Origin: Geomonas sp. Red32
Lineage (GTDB): Bacteria; Desulfobacterota; Desulfuromonadia; Geobacterales; Geobacteraceae
Length of the DNA stretch: 64,000 bases
NCBI RefSeq assembly: GCF_023652955.1
Contig: NZ_JAKLOY010000006.1
Span: 274,973-338,972, forward strand
Direction: 5' to 3'
Below the pieces are notes generated by a model that was not told the origin of the DNA, did not search any database, and was given only the letters and a program-made list of their open reading frames with translations. Shown here one piece after another: positions 18,920 through 27,201 of the stretch; the first letter of the stretch is position 1, and each line of letters starts with the position of its first letter. The translations under genes and the position numbers were made by a program.

Positions 18920-20170
18920 TTAATAGCCGGGGTGGCGCTTGAGTTTAAGGTCAAGCGGCAGGAAGCGCTCGAGAATGTCGTCGACGGTGACGATGCCGAC
19001 CATCTTCTCCTCTTCGTCGAGGACCGGGACGGCGACCAGGTTGTACTTTGCGATAATCTCTAGTACCTCCTTCGGCTCGTCATCGATGGAAACGGTTTTC
19101 AGATTGGCAGTCATGATGTCTTCCACCGGAAGAAAGCCGTCGTGGAGGATCAGTTCCTTGAGAGATACCACCCCTAAAGGCCGTTCGTCCGGGTCCAGCA
19201 CATAGGCATAGTAAACGGTGTCAACCTCGCTGGCCTGGATTTTTACCTCGGCCAGCGCTTCCGCTACCGTCAGGTCCAGTGGAATGGCGATGAAGCTGTT
19301 GTTCATGATGCCACCCACCGAATCCTCCTCGTGCTCGAGCAATTCCTGGATCTCCTCGGCGTCTTCAGGTTCCATGAGGCCCAAAAGTTCTTCGGCCTTC
19401 TCGGCGGAGAGATCCCCCAGCACGTCTGCCGCCTCGTCCGGCGACATTTCCTCGAGGATGTCCGAAGCACGTTCGCTGTCGAGCTCAGTCATGACCCTGC
19501 TCCTCAAGTCAGGATCCAGCTCGTGAATCGCCTCGCCGGCGGTTTCGTCGTCAAGCGAGTTCAGCACGTTATGCAGGTTGGGACGGGGGACCCGGGAGAT
19601 GATGTGTGCCAGGTCGGCCGGATGCATGTCCGAGATCTGCTCCCTGGCCATGGTGAGGGTCAAGCGGGCCGCGTTGGCTTCGAGGTGGCCGACAAACTCC
19701 CAGCTGATCTCCCGCGCGGGAATCTCCTTCTGGACCATTCCCCACAACCTCTCGTATCCCATCCGGCGTAGCAGGCCGCGGAAACCGACGTCGACCGCCA
19801 AGAGGCAGAGGGCCTCCTTGTGGCGGCCGAGCTTCAGGTCGTTCACCCGCACCACCTTGGCGCCGTTGACGTCGACGATCTGCTTATCCAGGATGTCGCG
19901 GCGGACATGGATGTCGCCGCCGGTCTCACGGTACCCCTGCAGCTCCTTGACCGAGCTCCTCACCGAGATCACCGAAGGGTTGAAGAGAACGACCTTCTCC
20001 CAGGCCACCGCGAAGGTGGAACCCTTGCGGCGCACCAGTATCTGGCTGACGATGGGAAACTCCTCGTCGGGGGTGATGGCGAGATCGTGAACCTTGCCCA
20101 GGACGGCACCGGTGACGTCGATGAGCGGCTTATCGAGAACTGCGCTGAGGTACATCTGATGTGGGGTCAT
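18920..20170 (-). CDS. Soluble PRC-barrel / MgtE-N / CBS-pair protein (Mg2+ sensor-like)
   Basis: About 416 aa. The ATG at 20170 follows AAGGAG. Two PRC-barrel-like segments (about residues 5-75 and 85-155) are followed by an MgtE N-terminal superhelix (about 165-280; MHPADLAHIISRVP, then short acidic EAAD/EDAEE helices) and a CBS pair (about 285-405). The MgtE transmembrane domain is absent. In MgtE channels the N and CBS domains bind Mg2+ and gate the pore. Here the sensor is a separate protein in an operon with the NRAMP-type transporter, so it may gate that partner. It is the first gene after the M-box. Confidence 0.85.
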   Translation of the reverse strand: MTPHQMYLSAVLDKPLIDVTGAVLGKVHDLAITPDEEFPIVSQILVRRKGSTFAVAWEKVVLFNPSVISVRSSVKELQGYRETGGDIHVRRDILDKQIVDVNGAKVVRVNDLKLGRHKEALCLLAVDVGFRGLLRRMGYERLWGMVQKEIPAREISWEFVGHLEANAARLTLTMAREQISDMHPADLAHIISRVPRPNLHNVLNSLDDETAGEAIHELDPDLRSRVMTELDSERASDILEEMSPDEAADVLGDLSAEKAEELLGLMEPEDAEEIQELLEHEEDSVGGIMNNSFIAIPLDLTVAEALAEVKIQASEVDTVYYAYVLDPDERPLGVVSLKELILHDGFLPVEDIMTANLKTVSIDDEPKEVLEIIAKYNLVAVPVLDEEEKMVGIVTVDDILERFLPLDLKLKRHPGY

Positions 20171-20470
20171 TCCATGCTCCTTCCCCGCCGTGCGCGCGGC
20201 CGCGCACGAGGCTCCGCCTGTCCCGTGGTGCGGGCAGGTGAGATGACTGCTGGTGAGGCTGGAAAGGGTGTGACGAGGACACCTTCCGCCGGCTATTCAT
20301 TTTTCCGCCCATCGAACGGAAAATAACGGGGCCGGCAGGAGGCAAAGGGGGATGCTCGGCGTTATCCGTTGTGCGAGGGGGGAATGCTGCTATGGGAGAT
20401 GCAACTGGGACTGTCCAAAGTGCTAAACTACCTCCGTAGCTGGTCCTGCCTGGACGTGACCGTGAAAATA
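20171..20470 (-). other. Untranslated leader between M-box terminator and the first Mg-operon gene
   Basis: About 300 nt of minus-strand leader. It contains a GC-rich imperfect palindrome near 20186-20210 and a good ribosome-binding site before 20170. I see no credible gene; frames open through it on both strands have shadow-like composition. Confidence 0.4.
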
Positions 20471-20500
20471 AAAAAGGCCGCGGGAAATCCCACGGCCCTT
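20471..20500 (-). terminator. Intrinsic terminator of the M-box expression platform
   Basis: The minus-strand RNA forms GGCCGUGGGA / UCCCGCGGCC followed by a U-run. The single non-Watson-Crick pair is G-U on the minus strand but C-A on the plus strand, which supports minus-strand function. It lies about 20 nt beyond the M-box aptamer, so Mg2+-dependent premature termination is the likely mechanism. Confidence 0.85.
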
Positions 20501-20519
20501 CAAAAAAAGGTCCTGGCTG

Positions 20520-20683
20520 ATTCCCCTCTCGTAGATTTTCGGCAGTGCACAACGTAGGTTAGTTAAAACCAGCTACCTTAGGTAAAGCCTTATGCCGACA
20601 ATACCTGGTCTACCCATTGGCGTCTTTCGACATTTCTGGGCAGTAGCTTCTGTTTGTGCAAACGCCTCATGCTAACGAGGAAC
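20520..20683 (-). promoter_or_regulatory. M-box (ykoK) Mg2+ riboswitch
   Basis: The minus strand carries the conserved M-box blocks in order: CCTCGTTAG...GAGGC at the 5' end, CTGCCCAGAAATGTC then GAAAGACGCCAATGGGT, GGCATAAGGC, GTAGCTGG, GCACTGCCGAAAATCTACGA. The 5' CTCGTTAG pairs with the 3' CTACGAG to close P1. These match the well-studied Bacillus subtilis mgtE leader block for block, from memory. High Mg2+ should stabilise the aptamer and allow the terminator at 20471-20500 to form, shutting off the MgtE-N/CBS and NRAMP genes. The extreme 5' end is formed by the attachment core of an integrated element, so the RNA appears intact but its upstream DNA has been replaced. Confidence 0.92.
20663..20683. 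repeat. Left attachment site core (attL)
   Basis: A 21-bp core containing CCTCATGCTAACGAGG, identical to 29563-29583. Short CCTC/GAGG arms flank an 8-bp centre, typical of tyrosine-recombinase crossover sites. On the minus strand it is the 5' P1/GUUAG segment of the M-box. Confidence 0.9.
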
Positions 20684-20713
20684 TTGATAGAGTAGGTAAC
20701 TTGGCGTTTTCAA
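20684..20713 (-). promoter_or_regulatory. Candidate element-borne promoter reading into the M-box
   Basis: Minus-strand TTGAAA (20713-20708), an 18-nt spacer and TATCAA (20689-20684) lie immediately upstream of the attachment core. Placement mirrors the native-looking promoter at 29589-29618, which also has an 18-nt spacer. The -10 is only 4/6 consensus. It could restore expression of the riboswitch and Mg operon after insertion. Confidence 0.45.
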
Positions 20714-21146
20714 AAGAGTTTTCCCACGCCTCATTCCTGCTAAATGTTCAAGATTTGTATCAGCTTTTTTGCAACGTGGCAAGCTAAAAATGCCATCTGT
20801 ATAGTGTTTGTCTCCACCCCCTGCGACCACCCACCGACCCGCACCACGTCTGCGTATAACATTCAGATTTAAATATATTCAAGAAACTATATGGGTGATA
20901 TTGAACCATCCCCTGCATAGCTTCCCTCATTCTCACGTCTGTTCAGGTCCTACAACCAGGACCACCGGCACCGCGCCTGCTCTAAACGCCATTTACCGGC
21001 GCTCCCTCCTCCTAAATCTAAAACGTAAATACCGCCCTAGAAAAGTTCACAACCACCTTGAGAAAAAGTGATTATTAAAATGTACATAATATAGTAGGGG
21101 GCAAAATTTACCCCTGACCAATTCCCACAGTCACAGGTGCTCCCCT
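20714..21146. other. AT-rich non-coding left end of the element
   Basis: About 430 nt, much more AT-rich than the flanks, with no credible gene. A short hairpin (AGGGG at 21096-21100, CCCCT at 21111-21115, AT-rich loop) lies just before the initiator gene. This is a reasonable place for the replication origin or nick site of a rolling-circle initiator, or for its operator. A weak ribosome-binding site (AGGTG) precedes the ATG at 21147. Confidence 0.4.
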
Positions 21147-22100
21147 ATGCCCGATTGTCAGATTCACCACCTCTCCTTCACCTTACCGCAGCCACTCACC
21201 GACGTAGACCTCCCGCAGCTCATGCAGGAGCTGTTCAACATCGAAGGACTCGACCCGGCAGCGGTCAAACTCCCTCGTGGTCGGAACGGCTACCGGGAGG
21301 CGTACTCCCTCACCGGAGAACACGGCTCCGAGCTTATCAGCATCCAACTCGCTGGCGTCGCCGGTAGCCTCAAAGGAACCTCCCACATCGACGTGCACGG
21401 GGACGCCCTGAACGCTGGGGGCTTTGACGTTCACCAGCTCTGCAAGGCGATCATGGCCCGGCGTGGCTGGGTGACGCGGGTGGACCTCGCCGCTGACGAT
21501 ACCGACAGCTTGCTTCCGTGGGCGGAGATCGTCGAATGCAGCCGGGCCGACCAGTACGAAAACCGCATCACTACGACAACCTGCCGCCCCAGGAAGGATC
21601 GGCAGACAGGGAAGATGGAGCCAAACCCGCCCACGTACATGAGGGGCGCAGGGGAAACCATTTACTACGGGGAGCTTGACTCCGATCTGTCGATCTGCGC
21701 TTACACCCGGCGCGGCCCGGTGCGCATCGAAACCAGGATTAGGAACCGCGCCGCCGCCACCGACGTTATCCGCCGCATTGCCGAGGGGGAGGTGCTACCC
21801 GAGCTGATGCTGGGGGTGCTTAGGCGGAACCTGATGTTCCACGCCAACGGCATGAAGAGGAAGGACCGCCGCCCCGTGGCGTCGTGGTGGTCCGAGTTCC
21901 TGAACTCCGCCGCAGCCGTGAAGCTCCCCAGGAAACGACCTGAAGCCCACCGCTCGCCGTGGTTCGTGCCGCCGACTCGCGCCGACCGCTTTGTAAAGGC
22001 ATTCAAGCGTAACCTCGTGGGAGCGACGCCGGAGGAGATCCAGGGGCTTGCCGAGATGCTTTACAGCCTTGCCGGAACCTCACCAGTACCCGCGTTTTAG
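21147..22100 (+). CDS. Replication initiation protein, Rep_trans/RstA-like
   Basis: About 317 aa. It shows the ordered features of the Rep_trans family used by rolling-circle plasmids and filamentous phages: an N-terminal beta-rich part with SIQLAG and HIDVHGDAL, then VTRVDLAADD, a Tyr-containing YYGELDSDLSICAY strand, and the RIETRIRN motif. A C-terminal basic segment contains several Tyr and Trp. The nicking tyrosine cannot be identified with certainty. It is the first gene of a rightward operon-like series and lies next to an AT-rich region likely to be its origin. Confidence 0.65.
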   Translation: MPDCQIHHLSFTLPQPLTDVDLPQLMQELFNIEGLDPAAVKLPRGRNGYREAYSLTGEHGSELISIQLAGVAGSLKGTSHIDVHGDALNAGGFDVHQLCKAIMARRGWVTRVDLAADDTDSLLPWAEIVECSRADQYENRITTTTCRPRKDRQTGKMEPNPPTYMRGAGETIYYGELDSDLSICAYTRRGPVRIETRIRNRAAATDVIRRIAEGEVLPELMLGVLRRNLMFHANGMKRKDRRPVASWWSEFLNSAAAVKLPRKRPEAHRSPWFVPPTRADRFVKAFKRNLVGATPEEIQGLAEMLYSLAGTSPVPAF

Positions 22101-22208
22101 ATTCCACTTTGGAAATGGACCCTTATGATTATCTATCACCCATTTCCACACCCTCAATAATCCTAGCAACTTACACAACACGCCCAAAGGGCACCCAGGA
22201 GACCACCC

Positions 22209-22469
22209 ATGAACACCATCGACCAGCTCAACGACCGCATCGACGCCATCCACGACCAGTACGACCGGACCTCCCCGGAGTACAAGACCATCCTCGCTCT
22301 CAATGGCCACCTCTTCCGCGTGCTCAAGCCCGAGGCCCGCCCTGAGGCCCGCGACAGCATCAAGGCCCTGCTTACCGCTCACCTCGACCAGCCCACCCTC
22401 TACAAGGACATGCTGGGGATCGTGGAACTGTTCACCGGCATGGTGGAAGCCGCCCAGGACGCAGCCTAA
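22209..22469 (+). CDS. Small acidic hypothetical protein
   Basis: 86 aa. AGGAGA precedes the ATG at 22209 by about 8 nt. It is predicted helical with no signal peptide, membrane segment or cysteine. It begins with an NxIDQLNDRIDAIHDQY coiled-coil-like helix. It follows the initiator gene after about 110 nt and is probably co-transcribed. I do not recognise the family. Confidence 0.6.
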   Translation: MNTIDQLNDRIDAIHDQYDRTSPEYKTILALNGHLFRVLKPEARPEARDSIKALLTAHLDQPTLYKDMLGIVELFTGMVEAAQDAA

Positions 22470-22575
22470 CAACTTTTGCGGCGCCTCCTTACGTCCCGGC
22501 AGGGTAACCGGACCCCGCCCCCGAGGGTGCAAGAATCGGGGGATACCTAAACTCAACTCACAGGAGATCATCCGC

Positions 22576-23211
22576 ATGAATACCAGCCTCGACTTAGACA
22601 GCATCCACAGCCAGCTCCGCGACCTCGCCACCAAGAGAGCCGCAGGCATTGCCGAGTACGGCACTGAGTACCGGCTTAACGGGACAGAGCGCACCTTCCG
22701 CGCCATCCTCGACAAGGACGCCAAGGGCGCCATGTTCCAGGCTGACGCACCCCTCCAACCCGGCCAGCTCTACGAGTCCAAGACCGGGACCATCATCATC
22801 CTTGCCGCCCAGGACTTCCCCGGCTGCAAGGCCGCGACCGTCGCCGAAGTTGTAGGCAGTGCCCAGGTGCTCCAGAAGACCGCGACCAGCGGCCCCCAGG
22901 GTGCAGCCGTGATTCTCACCTCCACCGCTCAGACCACTCCCATCCTCTCCCACTCCTCCACCAAGGGCGACGAGGTGACCGTGCCCGTCCGGTTCGCGTC
23001 GATCAAGGGCCGGGTGCTGAAGACCGCATCGGGGCAGCTCCTGGAAGTGACCGCCGCCCGCATTGAAGGGCAGGTAGCACACCTGAAGTGTGAGCCTTAC
23101 CGGGAGCCGGAAACCAAGTCACTGAAGTGTGAGCCGACCCCGCCCAGGTGGGTGACCGACGCGCCCCAGAAAGCGCCCTGGCACTCCTCCAGCTCCTACA
23201 ACGGCTGGTAG
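22576..23211 (+). CDS. Hypothetical element protein with Cys-containing C-terminal repeat
   Basis: About 211 aa. The frame extends upstream to 22303, but the ATG at 22576 has AGGAG 9 nt upstream and follows the previous gene properly. The middle is rich in Ala/Thr/Val beta-strand-like sequence. The C-terminus repeats LKCEP twice before a Trp/Pro-rich tail. In position (after a Rep gene) it could be a DNA-binding partner, but the sequence alone gives no family, and no function is assigned. Confidence 0.6.
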   Translation: MNTSLDLDSIHSQLRDLATKRAAGIAEYGTEYRLNGTERTFRAILDKDAKGAMFQADAPLQPGQLYESKTGTIIILAAQDFPGCKAATVAEVVGSAQVLQKTATSGPQGAAVILTSTAQTTPILSHSSTKGDEVTVPVRFASIKGRVLKTASGQLLEVTAARIEGQVAHLKCEPYREPETKSLKCEPTPPRWVTDAPQKAPWHSSSSYNGW

Positions 23212-23334
23212 CAAATGGGAGGGCGCCGCCCCTGGCGCCCTTCACCTCACAACATGATCCCAAAACGTGGAGGATGCCCCACGGCGGGTTTTCTCCGCTA
23301 ACCCCTACCCACCCCCCTGCACCACGAGGACACA

Positions 23335-23847
23335 ATGATTAGGAATCTCATCGACCTGCACCCCAGGATGGACCACGAGGAGTGGTTGCAGCTACTGGGG
23401 AGTTGCTGGTTGACCTCTGCCATTACCCCGAGCCTGTACCAGCTCATGCAGATCATGGGTACTGACGGCCCCCTTCTCCCCATGATGACCGACCAGGAGC
23501 AGGACGCTTACAACTCCCTCCCCGACAGTATCACCGTCTATCGCGGCGGGTTCGCCTGCAACATTCACGGCGCCTCGTGGACTCAGAACGCGCTTGCCGC
23601 CGCCCTTTACCCTTTCGAGCACATCAAGCGGGGCACGTATCCAGACTTGGAGAACGACCGGCCCTTGCTGGCGACCGCCACGGTGGGTAAACGGAACGTA
23701 ATGGCCGTCAAGATCTGCGAGCAGTACACCGGGTTTACTGAGATCATCACCTTCTCTGCCCAGATTCAGCGCGTGGAACTCCTCACCACGCATGAGGAGA
23801 TGTTGCTGAAGTGGCCATTTAAGGACTTCACCGGAGGAAAAGCATGA
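23335..23847 (+). CDS. Possible ADP-ribosyltransferase-like protein
   Basis: 170 aa, no signal peptide or membrane segment. The segment LPDSITVYRGG...HGASWTQNALAAALYPF resembles the Arg (YRG) and Ser (SWT) strands of R-S-E class ADP-ribosyltransferase folds seen in many phage and toxin proteins. A C-terminal EE pair (about residue 156) could provide the catalytic glutamate, though a clear ExE is not seen. Its stop overlaps the start of the next gene (ATGA), so the two are translationally coupled. The fold call is by motif only. Confidence 0.5.
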   Translation: MIRNLIDLHPRMDHEEWLQLLGSCWLTSAITPSLYQLMQIMGTDGPLLPMMTDQEQDAYNSLPDSITVYRGGFACNIHGASWTQNALAAALYPFEHIKRGTYPDLENDRPLLATATVGKRNVMAVKICEQYTGFTEIITFSAQIQRVELLTTHEEMLLKWPFKDFTGGKA

Positions 23848-24662
23848 ACGTCTTTACCATGACCTGCTCCACCACGCCTGACGGGATATACGGGAACATG
23901 CTGGCGCTTAGGACGCTCAGGACCGGCTTTCCTACCGCCAACATCACCGTAACTGATAACGCCTCTTGCTGGGAGGCTCGTCATCTGTTCGGGGAAATGT
24001 GCAGCCGTTACGGCTACACCTTCCGCACCATCGACATCCGCATACGCCATCACGAGTTCATCGAAGATGTGGTCGCCACGACCACCGGCCCCCTTGCCAT
24101 CGTTGACCCTGACTGCGTGTTCTGGGAGGACTGCGAGCCTCTTGTTAAGGCGGAACCCGGTGTATTGCTCCGAGGGCGCCTCTTCCCCGCCCTGGAGATC
24201 ATCCGCCCGAACATCTTGCGCAAGATAGTAGTACCCCGGCTGCATACCTCCTTCCTGGCGATCCCTGACGCCCAGAAGTTGTACGTCACGCTGGCCGCGA
24301 CGGGAACCCCCGCTATCTGGCAGCAACACCTACTCAGAATCACCGGCCCTGACACCAACGTCCTCCAGGACACTGGTGCAAGGGTCTATGAGCTGTTAGG
24401 GACTCAGGCCCAGCCGTTCCGTGAGGCCGAGCTGGACCGCTACGACCACTACATAAACGGCACTACCGGAGGCCCGGTAGCACTCACCACCTACCCGGAT
24501 GTGTGGGACTGCACAGCCGATTACCAGCACCTAAAGGGCGCCTGGAAAATACAAGAGGAGTCCTTCAGCTCTTACCAAGTATCGGAGGAATGGGAGCGCC
24601 GTAAGACGCAGCCCAGGGAGTTCATAGCGACCTGCACCGACCGGGGGATGGTGGAAGAGTGA
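23844..24662 (+). CDS. GT-A-like glycosyltransferase candidate
   Basis: 272 aa. The N-terminus resembles the nucleotide-sugar binding half of GT-A enzymes: a first strand MNVFTMTCST, then LRTLRTGFPTANITVTDNAS, and an acidic DPD motif in AIVDPDCVFWED (about residues 90-102) fitting the metal-binding DxD. A PRLHTSFLAIPD segment follows. It is soluble, with no membrane segment. It overlaps the ART-like gene upstream by ATGA and the small zinc-ribbon-like gene downstream. A role in modifying a phage, host or DNA component is possible but unproven. Confidence 0.55.
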   Translation: MNVFTMTCSTTPDGIYGNMLALRTLRTGFPTANITVTDNASCWEARHLFGEMCSRYGYTFRTIDIRIRHHEFIEDVVATTTGPLAIVDPDCVFWEDCEPLVKAEPGVLLRGRLFPALEIIRPNILRKIVVPRLHTSFLAIPDAQKLYVTLAATGTPAIWQQHLLRITGPDTNVLQDTGARVYELLGTQAQPFREAELDRYDHYINGTTGGPVALTTYPDVWDCTADYQHLKGAWKIQEESFSSYQVSEEWERRKTQPREFIATCTDRGMVEE

Positions 24663-24898
24663 TCGAGCACCACATACACCTCCCAAAACAGCACCGGGCG
24701 ATCCCTGCACCGCCTGCCGGACACCGCACCGCCTGCCCTTTCTGTAGCGACCCGAAATTTAAAGCACCCGGCCCCTGCCGATCTTGCGGCACATCGGGAT
24801 ACTCGACCGGCGAGCCGCCCGGCTATCGTCCCCAGCGACGGCAGGTAGACCACTCCGGTGAGATCGACCGCATAGGAGAACACCATGCACACCTATAA
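24659..24898 (+). CDS. Small zinc-ribbon-like protein
   Basis: 79 aa from a GTG that overlaps the preceding stop (GTGA). It contains CPFC and CRSCG, a CxxC...CxxC arrangement suggesting a structural zinc site. The C-terminal third is basic and of low complexity. It overlaps the next gene by 14 nt, consistent with a tightly packed operon, but overlap on both sides and short length leave some doubt. Confidence 0.45.
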   Translation: MIEHHIHLPKQHRAIPAPPAGHRTACPFCSDPKFKAPGPCRSCGTSGYSTGEPPGYRPQRRQVDHSGEIDRIGEHHAHL

Positions 24899-25151
24899 CG
24901 ACCTTGTCGCCCAGCGCGTGGCCCAGGACGCCGCCGCCTACGTTAAAACCAACAGGCAGCTCGCGGAGGACTTCTTGACTGCAACCCAGGGCGATCCCCG
25001 CGCCGCAGTCGGAATTGCGAAGCACTACGTCAAGGCACTGCACCCCGGCTTTATACCGCGCCGGAACATCGGAAGCCCAGCGGAGCGGGTGTACTCCAAC
25101 CTGCAAGCCGCCGTCGCCCGGTGTGCCAAGACCTGGACGCCAGTAGTGTGA
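24885..25151 (+). CDS. Small hypothetical protein
   Basis: 88 aa. GGAGAA precedes the ATG at 24885. It is helical and Ala-rich, and ends in a short basic section. No membrane segment or known motif is seen. It is the last clearly coupled gene of the series starting at 23335. Confidence 0.55.
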   Translation: MHTYNDLVAQRVAQDAAAYVKTNRQLAEDFLTATQGDPRAAVGIAKHYVKALHPGFIPRRNIGSPAERVYSNLQAAVARCAKTWTPVV

Positions 25152-25261
25152 AATGAAATTCGCATGTGAATACAGGTAGTTATGTGTTGAAAGTGTGGCC
25201 TCTACATGATACCATCCGAACATCAAATACGGCGCCCGGCGCCCACCTGGAGGGGAATGTT

Positions 25262-25411
25262 GTGACTTGTGTAGTAGCCACCTGCAATGCCTGCCCTAAT
25301 AACATGCAGAACCTGCCCGAACTGAATGAGGCTGCACTGGCCCTGCCACCTGACCAGTACCTATCGGTCCAGATTGGACTCTGCGACGGGTGCCCCCTAG
25401 CAGCGGAATAG
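25262..25411 (+). CDS. Cys-rich mini-protein
   Basis: 49 aa from the GTG at 25262, chosen because TGGAGGGG lies just upstream; an in-frame ATG at 25166 would add an unlikely leader. It has five Cys, including CNACP and CDGCP near the two ends, which could form a zinc site. It lies 10 nt before the AlpA-like gene and is probably co-transcribed with it. Family not recognised. Confidence 0.5.
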   Translation: MTCVVATCNACPNNMQNLPELNEAALALPPDQYLSVQIGLCDGCPLAAE

Positions 25412-25421
25412 GGAGGCTGTT

Positions 25422-25607
25422 GTGGACAGGGAAATATTGGACCTGGAGGACGTGACCACCATGCTCAACGTCAGTCACATGACTATCTACCGCCTGGAGA
25501 AGCGCGGCGAGTTTCCCGCCCGTCGAAAGATCACCGGCAAGAAGGTTGGATGGTTGGCGTCTGAGGTGCGGGAGTGGCTGGCGGCATTGCCGAAGGTTGA
25601 AGCCTGA
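25422..25607 (+). CDS. AlpA/excisionase-like helix-turn-helix protein
   Basis: 61 aa from GTG with GGGAGG upstream. The sequence LDLEDVTTMLNVSHMTIYRL is a typical MerR/AlpA-type helix-turn-helix, followed by a wing (FPARRKITGKKVGW) and a SEVREWL helix. Such proteins act as excisionases or activators of the integrase in integrative elements. An intrinsic terminator follows at 25646. Confidence 0.75.
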   Translation: MDREILDLEDVTTMLNVSHMTIYRLEKRGEFPARRKITGKKVGWLASEVREWLAALPKVEA

Positions 25608-25645
25608 GGCAGCTAAGCAGAGGTGACCAAGACAGCAGGAAGATC

Positions 25646-25679
25646 AAAGCCCCCACCGGATATACCCGGTGGGGGCTTT
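25646..25679 (+). terminator. Intrinsic terminator of the rightward element operon
   Basis: A 14-bp stem (AAAGCCCCCACCGG arm, 25646-25659, with 25666-25679) around a 6-nt loop, with a short T-rich tail. It follows the AlpA-like gene. Confidence 0.8.
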
Positions 25680-25940
25680 GTCGTTGTATCTGGTGCTCCA
25701 GGTGACTTTCAGCCACCATAGGGCTTACCCGGTATCTATGGTATATAAGGTCCGCCGAGAACGGCGGTGATATTCTACCATGAAAGTGGATTCGGTGTCA
25801 AGAACTAAATGATATTCAAAATCAAAAAAGTGGGCACTCCCCTTTCGCTCTGGAGCCATCGCAGGATCTGGCGGGTGGGGTAGGGTGACCCCGGAAGAGA
25901 TCGGGGCTTGTAGGGCAACGTCGTAAGCCCAAAAGGTAAG

Positions 25941-25960
25941 GGCGGGTTGCCCCGCCCTCC
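25941..25960 (-). terminator. Likely terminator of the serine-recombinase gene
   Basis: Minus strand: AGGGCGGG / CCCGCCCT stem followed by TTACCTTTT. It starts just after the recombinase stop codon. Confidence 0.6.
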
Positions 25961-25962
25961 TG

Positions 25963-26613
25963 TTATGCCGCTGCCGTCCTAGCCATCGCATTCTTGACCG
26001 CCTGCGCGGTCCAGGTCTTTCCCCGTGGCGTCTTAACGTCCATCCGGTTCAACTCAGCAGCGATCTGCCGGAGGCTCAGGTTAGCAGCCACCAGCCCGTT
26101 CAGGGTGGTCCGCACCTTCTCTGCGTTGCGGTCGGCGATCTGCACTTGCGTCTCGCGGCCCTTGTCCTGTTTCTCGGTGTCCATCGCCTTACCCAGCACA
26201 ACGCCACGAGCTTTAGCTGCCTTGAGGCCCGCCGTGGTCCTGAGGGAGATCATGTGCGCCTCGTGCTCCGCTACCGCTGCCAGTACGTGAATCGTCAAGC
26301 GGTTCGCTGCCGGGAAGTCTGCACACACGAAGTCAACGCCGGACTCCATGAGCATCGAAACGAACGCTACGTTACGCGCCAACCGATCCAACTTCGCCAC
26401 GACCAGGACCGCCTTCTCCTTCTTGCAGAAGGCGAGGGCCTTCAGTAGCTCAGGGCGATCCTTGCGCTTGCCAGACTCGACTTCGATGAACTCGACAGCC
26501 GGGACGTACTTTGCGATAGCTGCCCGTTGCGCGTCGATGCCGTAACCGTCGATGCCTTGTTTCGCCGTCGAGACCCGCAGGTAATGCGCGTACTTGGTAG
26601 CTGTCCTTTCCAT
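25963..26613 (-). CDS. Serine recombinase (resolvase/invertase family)
   Basis: 216 aa. The catalytic Ser is in YLRVSTAKQG near residue 15. The conserved arginines and the LDRLARN motif follow, then the E-helix region. The C-terminal about 50 residues form a recombinase-type helix-turn-helix (LSLRQIAAELNRMDVKTPRG). It is the size of resolvases, not of large serine integrases. In this element, which also has a tyrosine integrase, it may resolve multimers or invert DNA. Confidence 0.9.
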   Translation of the reverse strand: MERTATKYAHYLRVSTAKQGIDGYGIDAQRAAIAKYVPAVEFIEVESGKRKDRPELLKALAFCKKEKAVLVVAKLDRLARNVAFVSMLMESGVDFVCADFPAANRLTIHVLAAVAEHEAHMISLRTTAGLKAAKARGVVLGKAMDTEKQDKGRETQVQIADRNAEKVRTTLNGLVAANLSLRQIAAELNRMDVKTPRGKTWTAQAVKNAMARTAAA

Positions 26614-26627
26614 CGTGCCCCCTGTCT

Positions 26628-26666
26628 AATCGGTGTTTCCATTCGGTGATTGAACGTACACCAATT
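26628..26666. promoter_or_regulatory. Candidate recombinase binding site/operator
   Basis: An inverted pair AATCGGTGT (26628-26636) and ACACCAATT (26658-26666) with a further CGGTGATT between them lies just upstream of the serine-recombinase gene. A res site or autoregulatory operator is plausible. Confidence 0.35.
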
Positions 26667-26748
26667 TTACATGGGGCCGCTACGAATTGCAAGCCCTTTA
26701 TTGATCTGGTGAAAAGTGATATATACAGCGTTTAGGGAGGGGTTTTAG

Positions 26749-27201
26749 ATGAGTGAGACCACGAAGATCATTCTGGGCGTTATCAGCGGCATTGTCGTTA
26801 CCATCATCGGGCAACTCACCGCAAAGTTCTTCATTGAACCGCTTCACGACCTCTTAAAGGTCATCGGGGAGGTTCGCTTCCATTTGTCGTTTCATGCACC
26901 GACCATTCACACACCGATAGGCCGGACGAAAGAAGCGTCCGATGCTGCCAAAGAGGCCCTGTTGAAAAGTTCAAGTGACCTCCTTTCAAAGCTCCATGCG
27001 ATCCCGGCTTACGTGCTCACCTGCTTCATCCCACTGCACGACCTCCCTGCTCAAAAGGATGTAGAAGCTGCCGCCGTCCATCTACGAGCACTCTCAACCC
27101 ACGTTCACGACACTGGCCCCGAGGCCCTCGCAGCTCTTGAACAGGTAAGGAAGCGGGTTGAACTAGTTGAACGACTCCTTCACCTCAAGCCCCTAGAGTA
27201 G
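26749..27201 (+). CDS. Membrane-anchored hypothetical protein
   Basis: 150 aa. GGGAGGGG precedes the ATG at 26749. One N-terminal membrane helix (IILGVISGIVVTIIG) is followed by a soluble domain with several His and a helical C-terminus. Divergent from the serine recombinase, with an AT-rich promoter region between them. I do not recognise the family; it is a typical cargo position in an integrative element. Confidence 0.6.
   Translation: MSETTKIILGVISGIVVTIIGQLTAKFFIEPLHDLLKVIGEVRFHLSFHAPTIHTPIGRTKEASDAAKEALLKSSSDLLSKLHAIPAYVLTCFIPLHDLPAQKDVEAAAVHLRALSTHVHDTGPEALAALEQVRKRVELVERLLHLKPLE

Noticed and set aside
20130..20552. Open frame through the Mg-operon leader and terminator
   Set aside because: It spans the riboswitch terminator and lacks a ribosome-binding site; Pro/Arg-rich shadow composition.
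20580..20690. tRNA or tmRNA as the integration target
   Set aside because: No acceptor stem, T-loop or CCA end. The sequence instead matches the M-box blocks in order.
25725..25991. 88-codon frame beyond the serine-recombinase gene
   Set aside because: It crosses the recombinase stop and its terminator hairpin and has no start signal.
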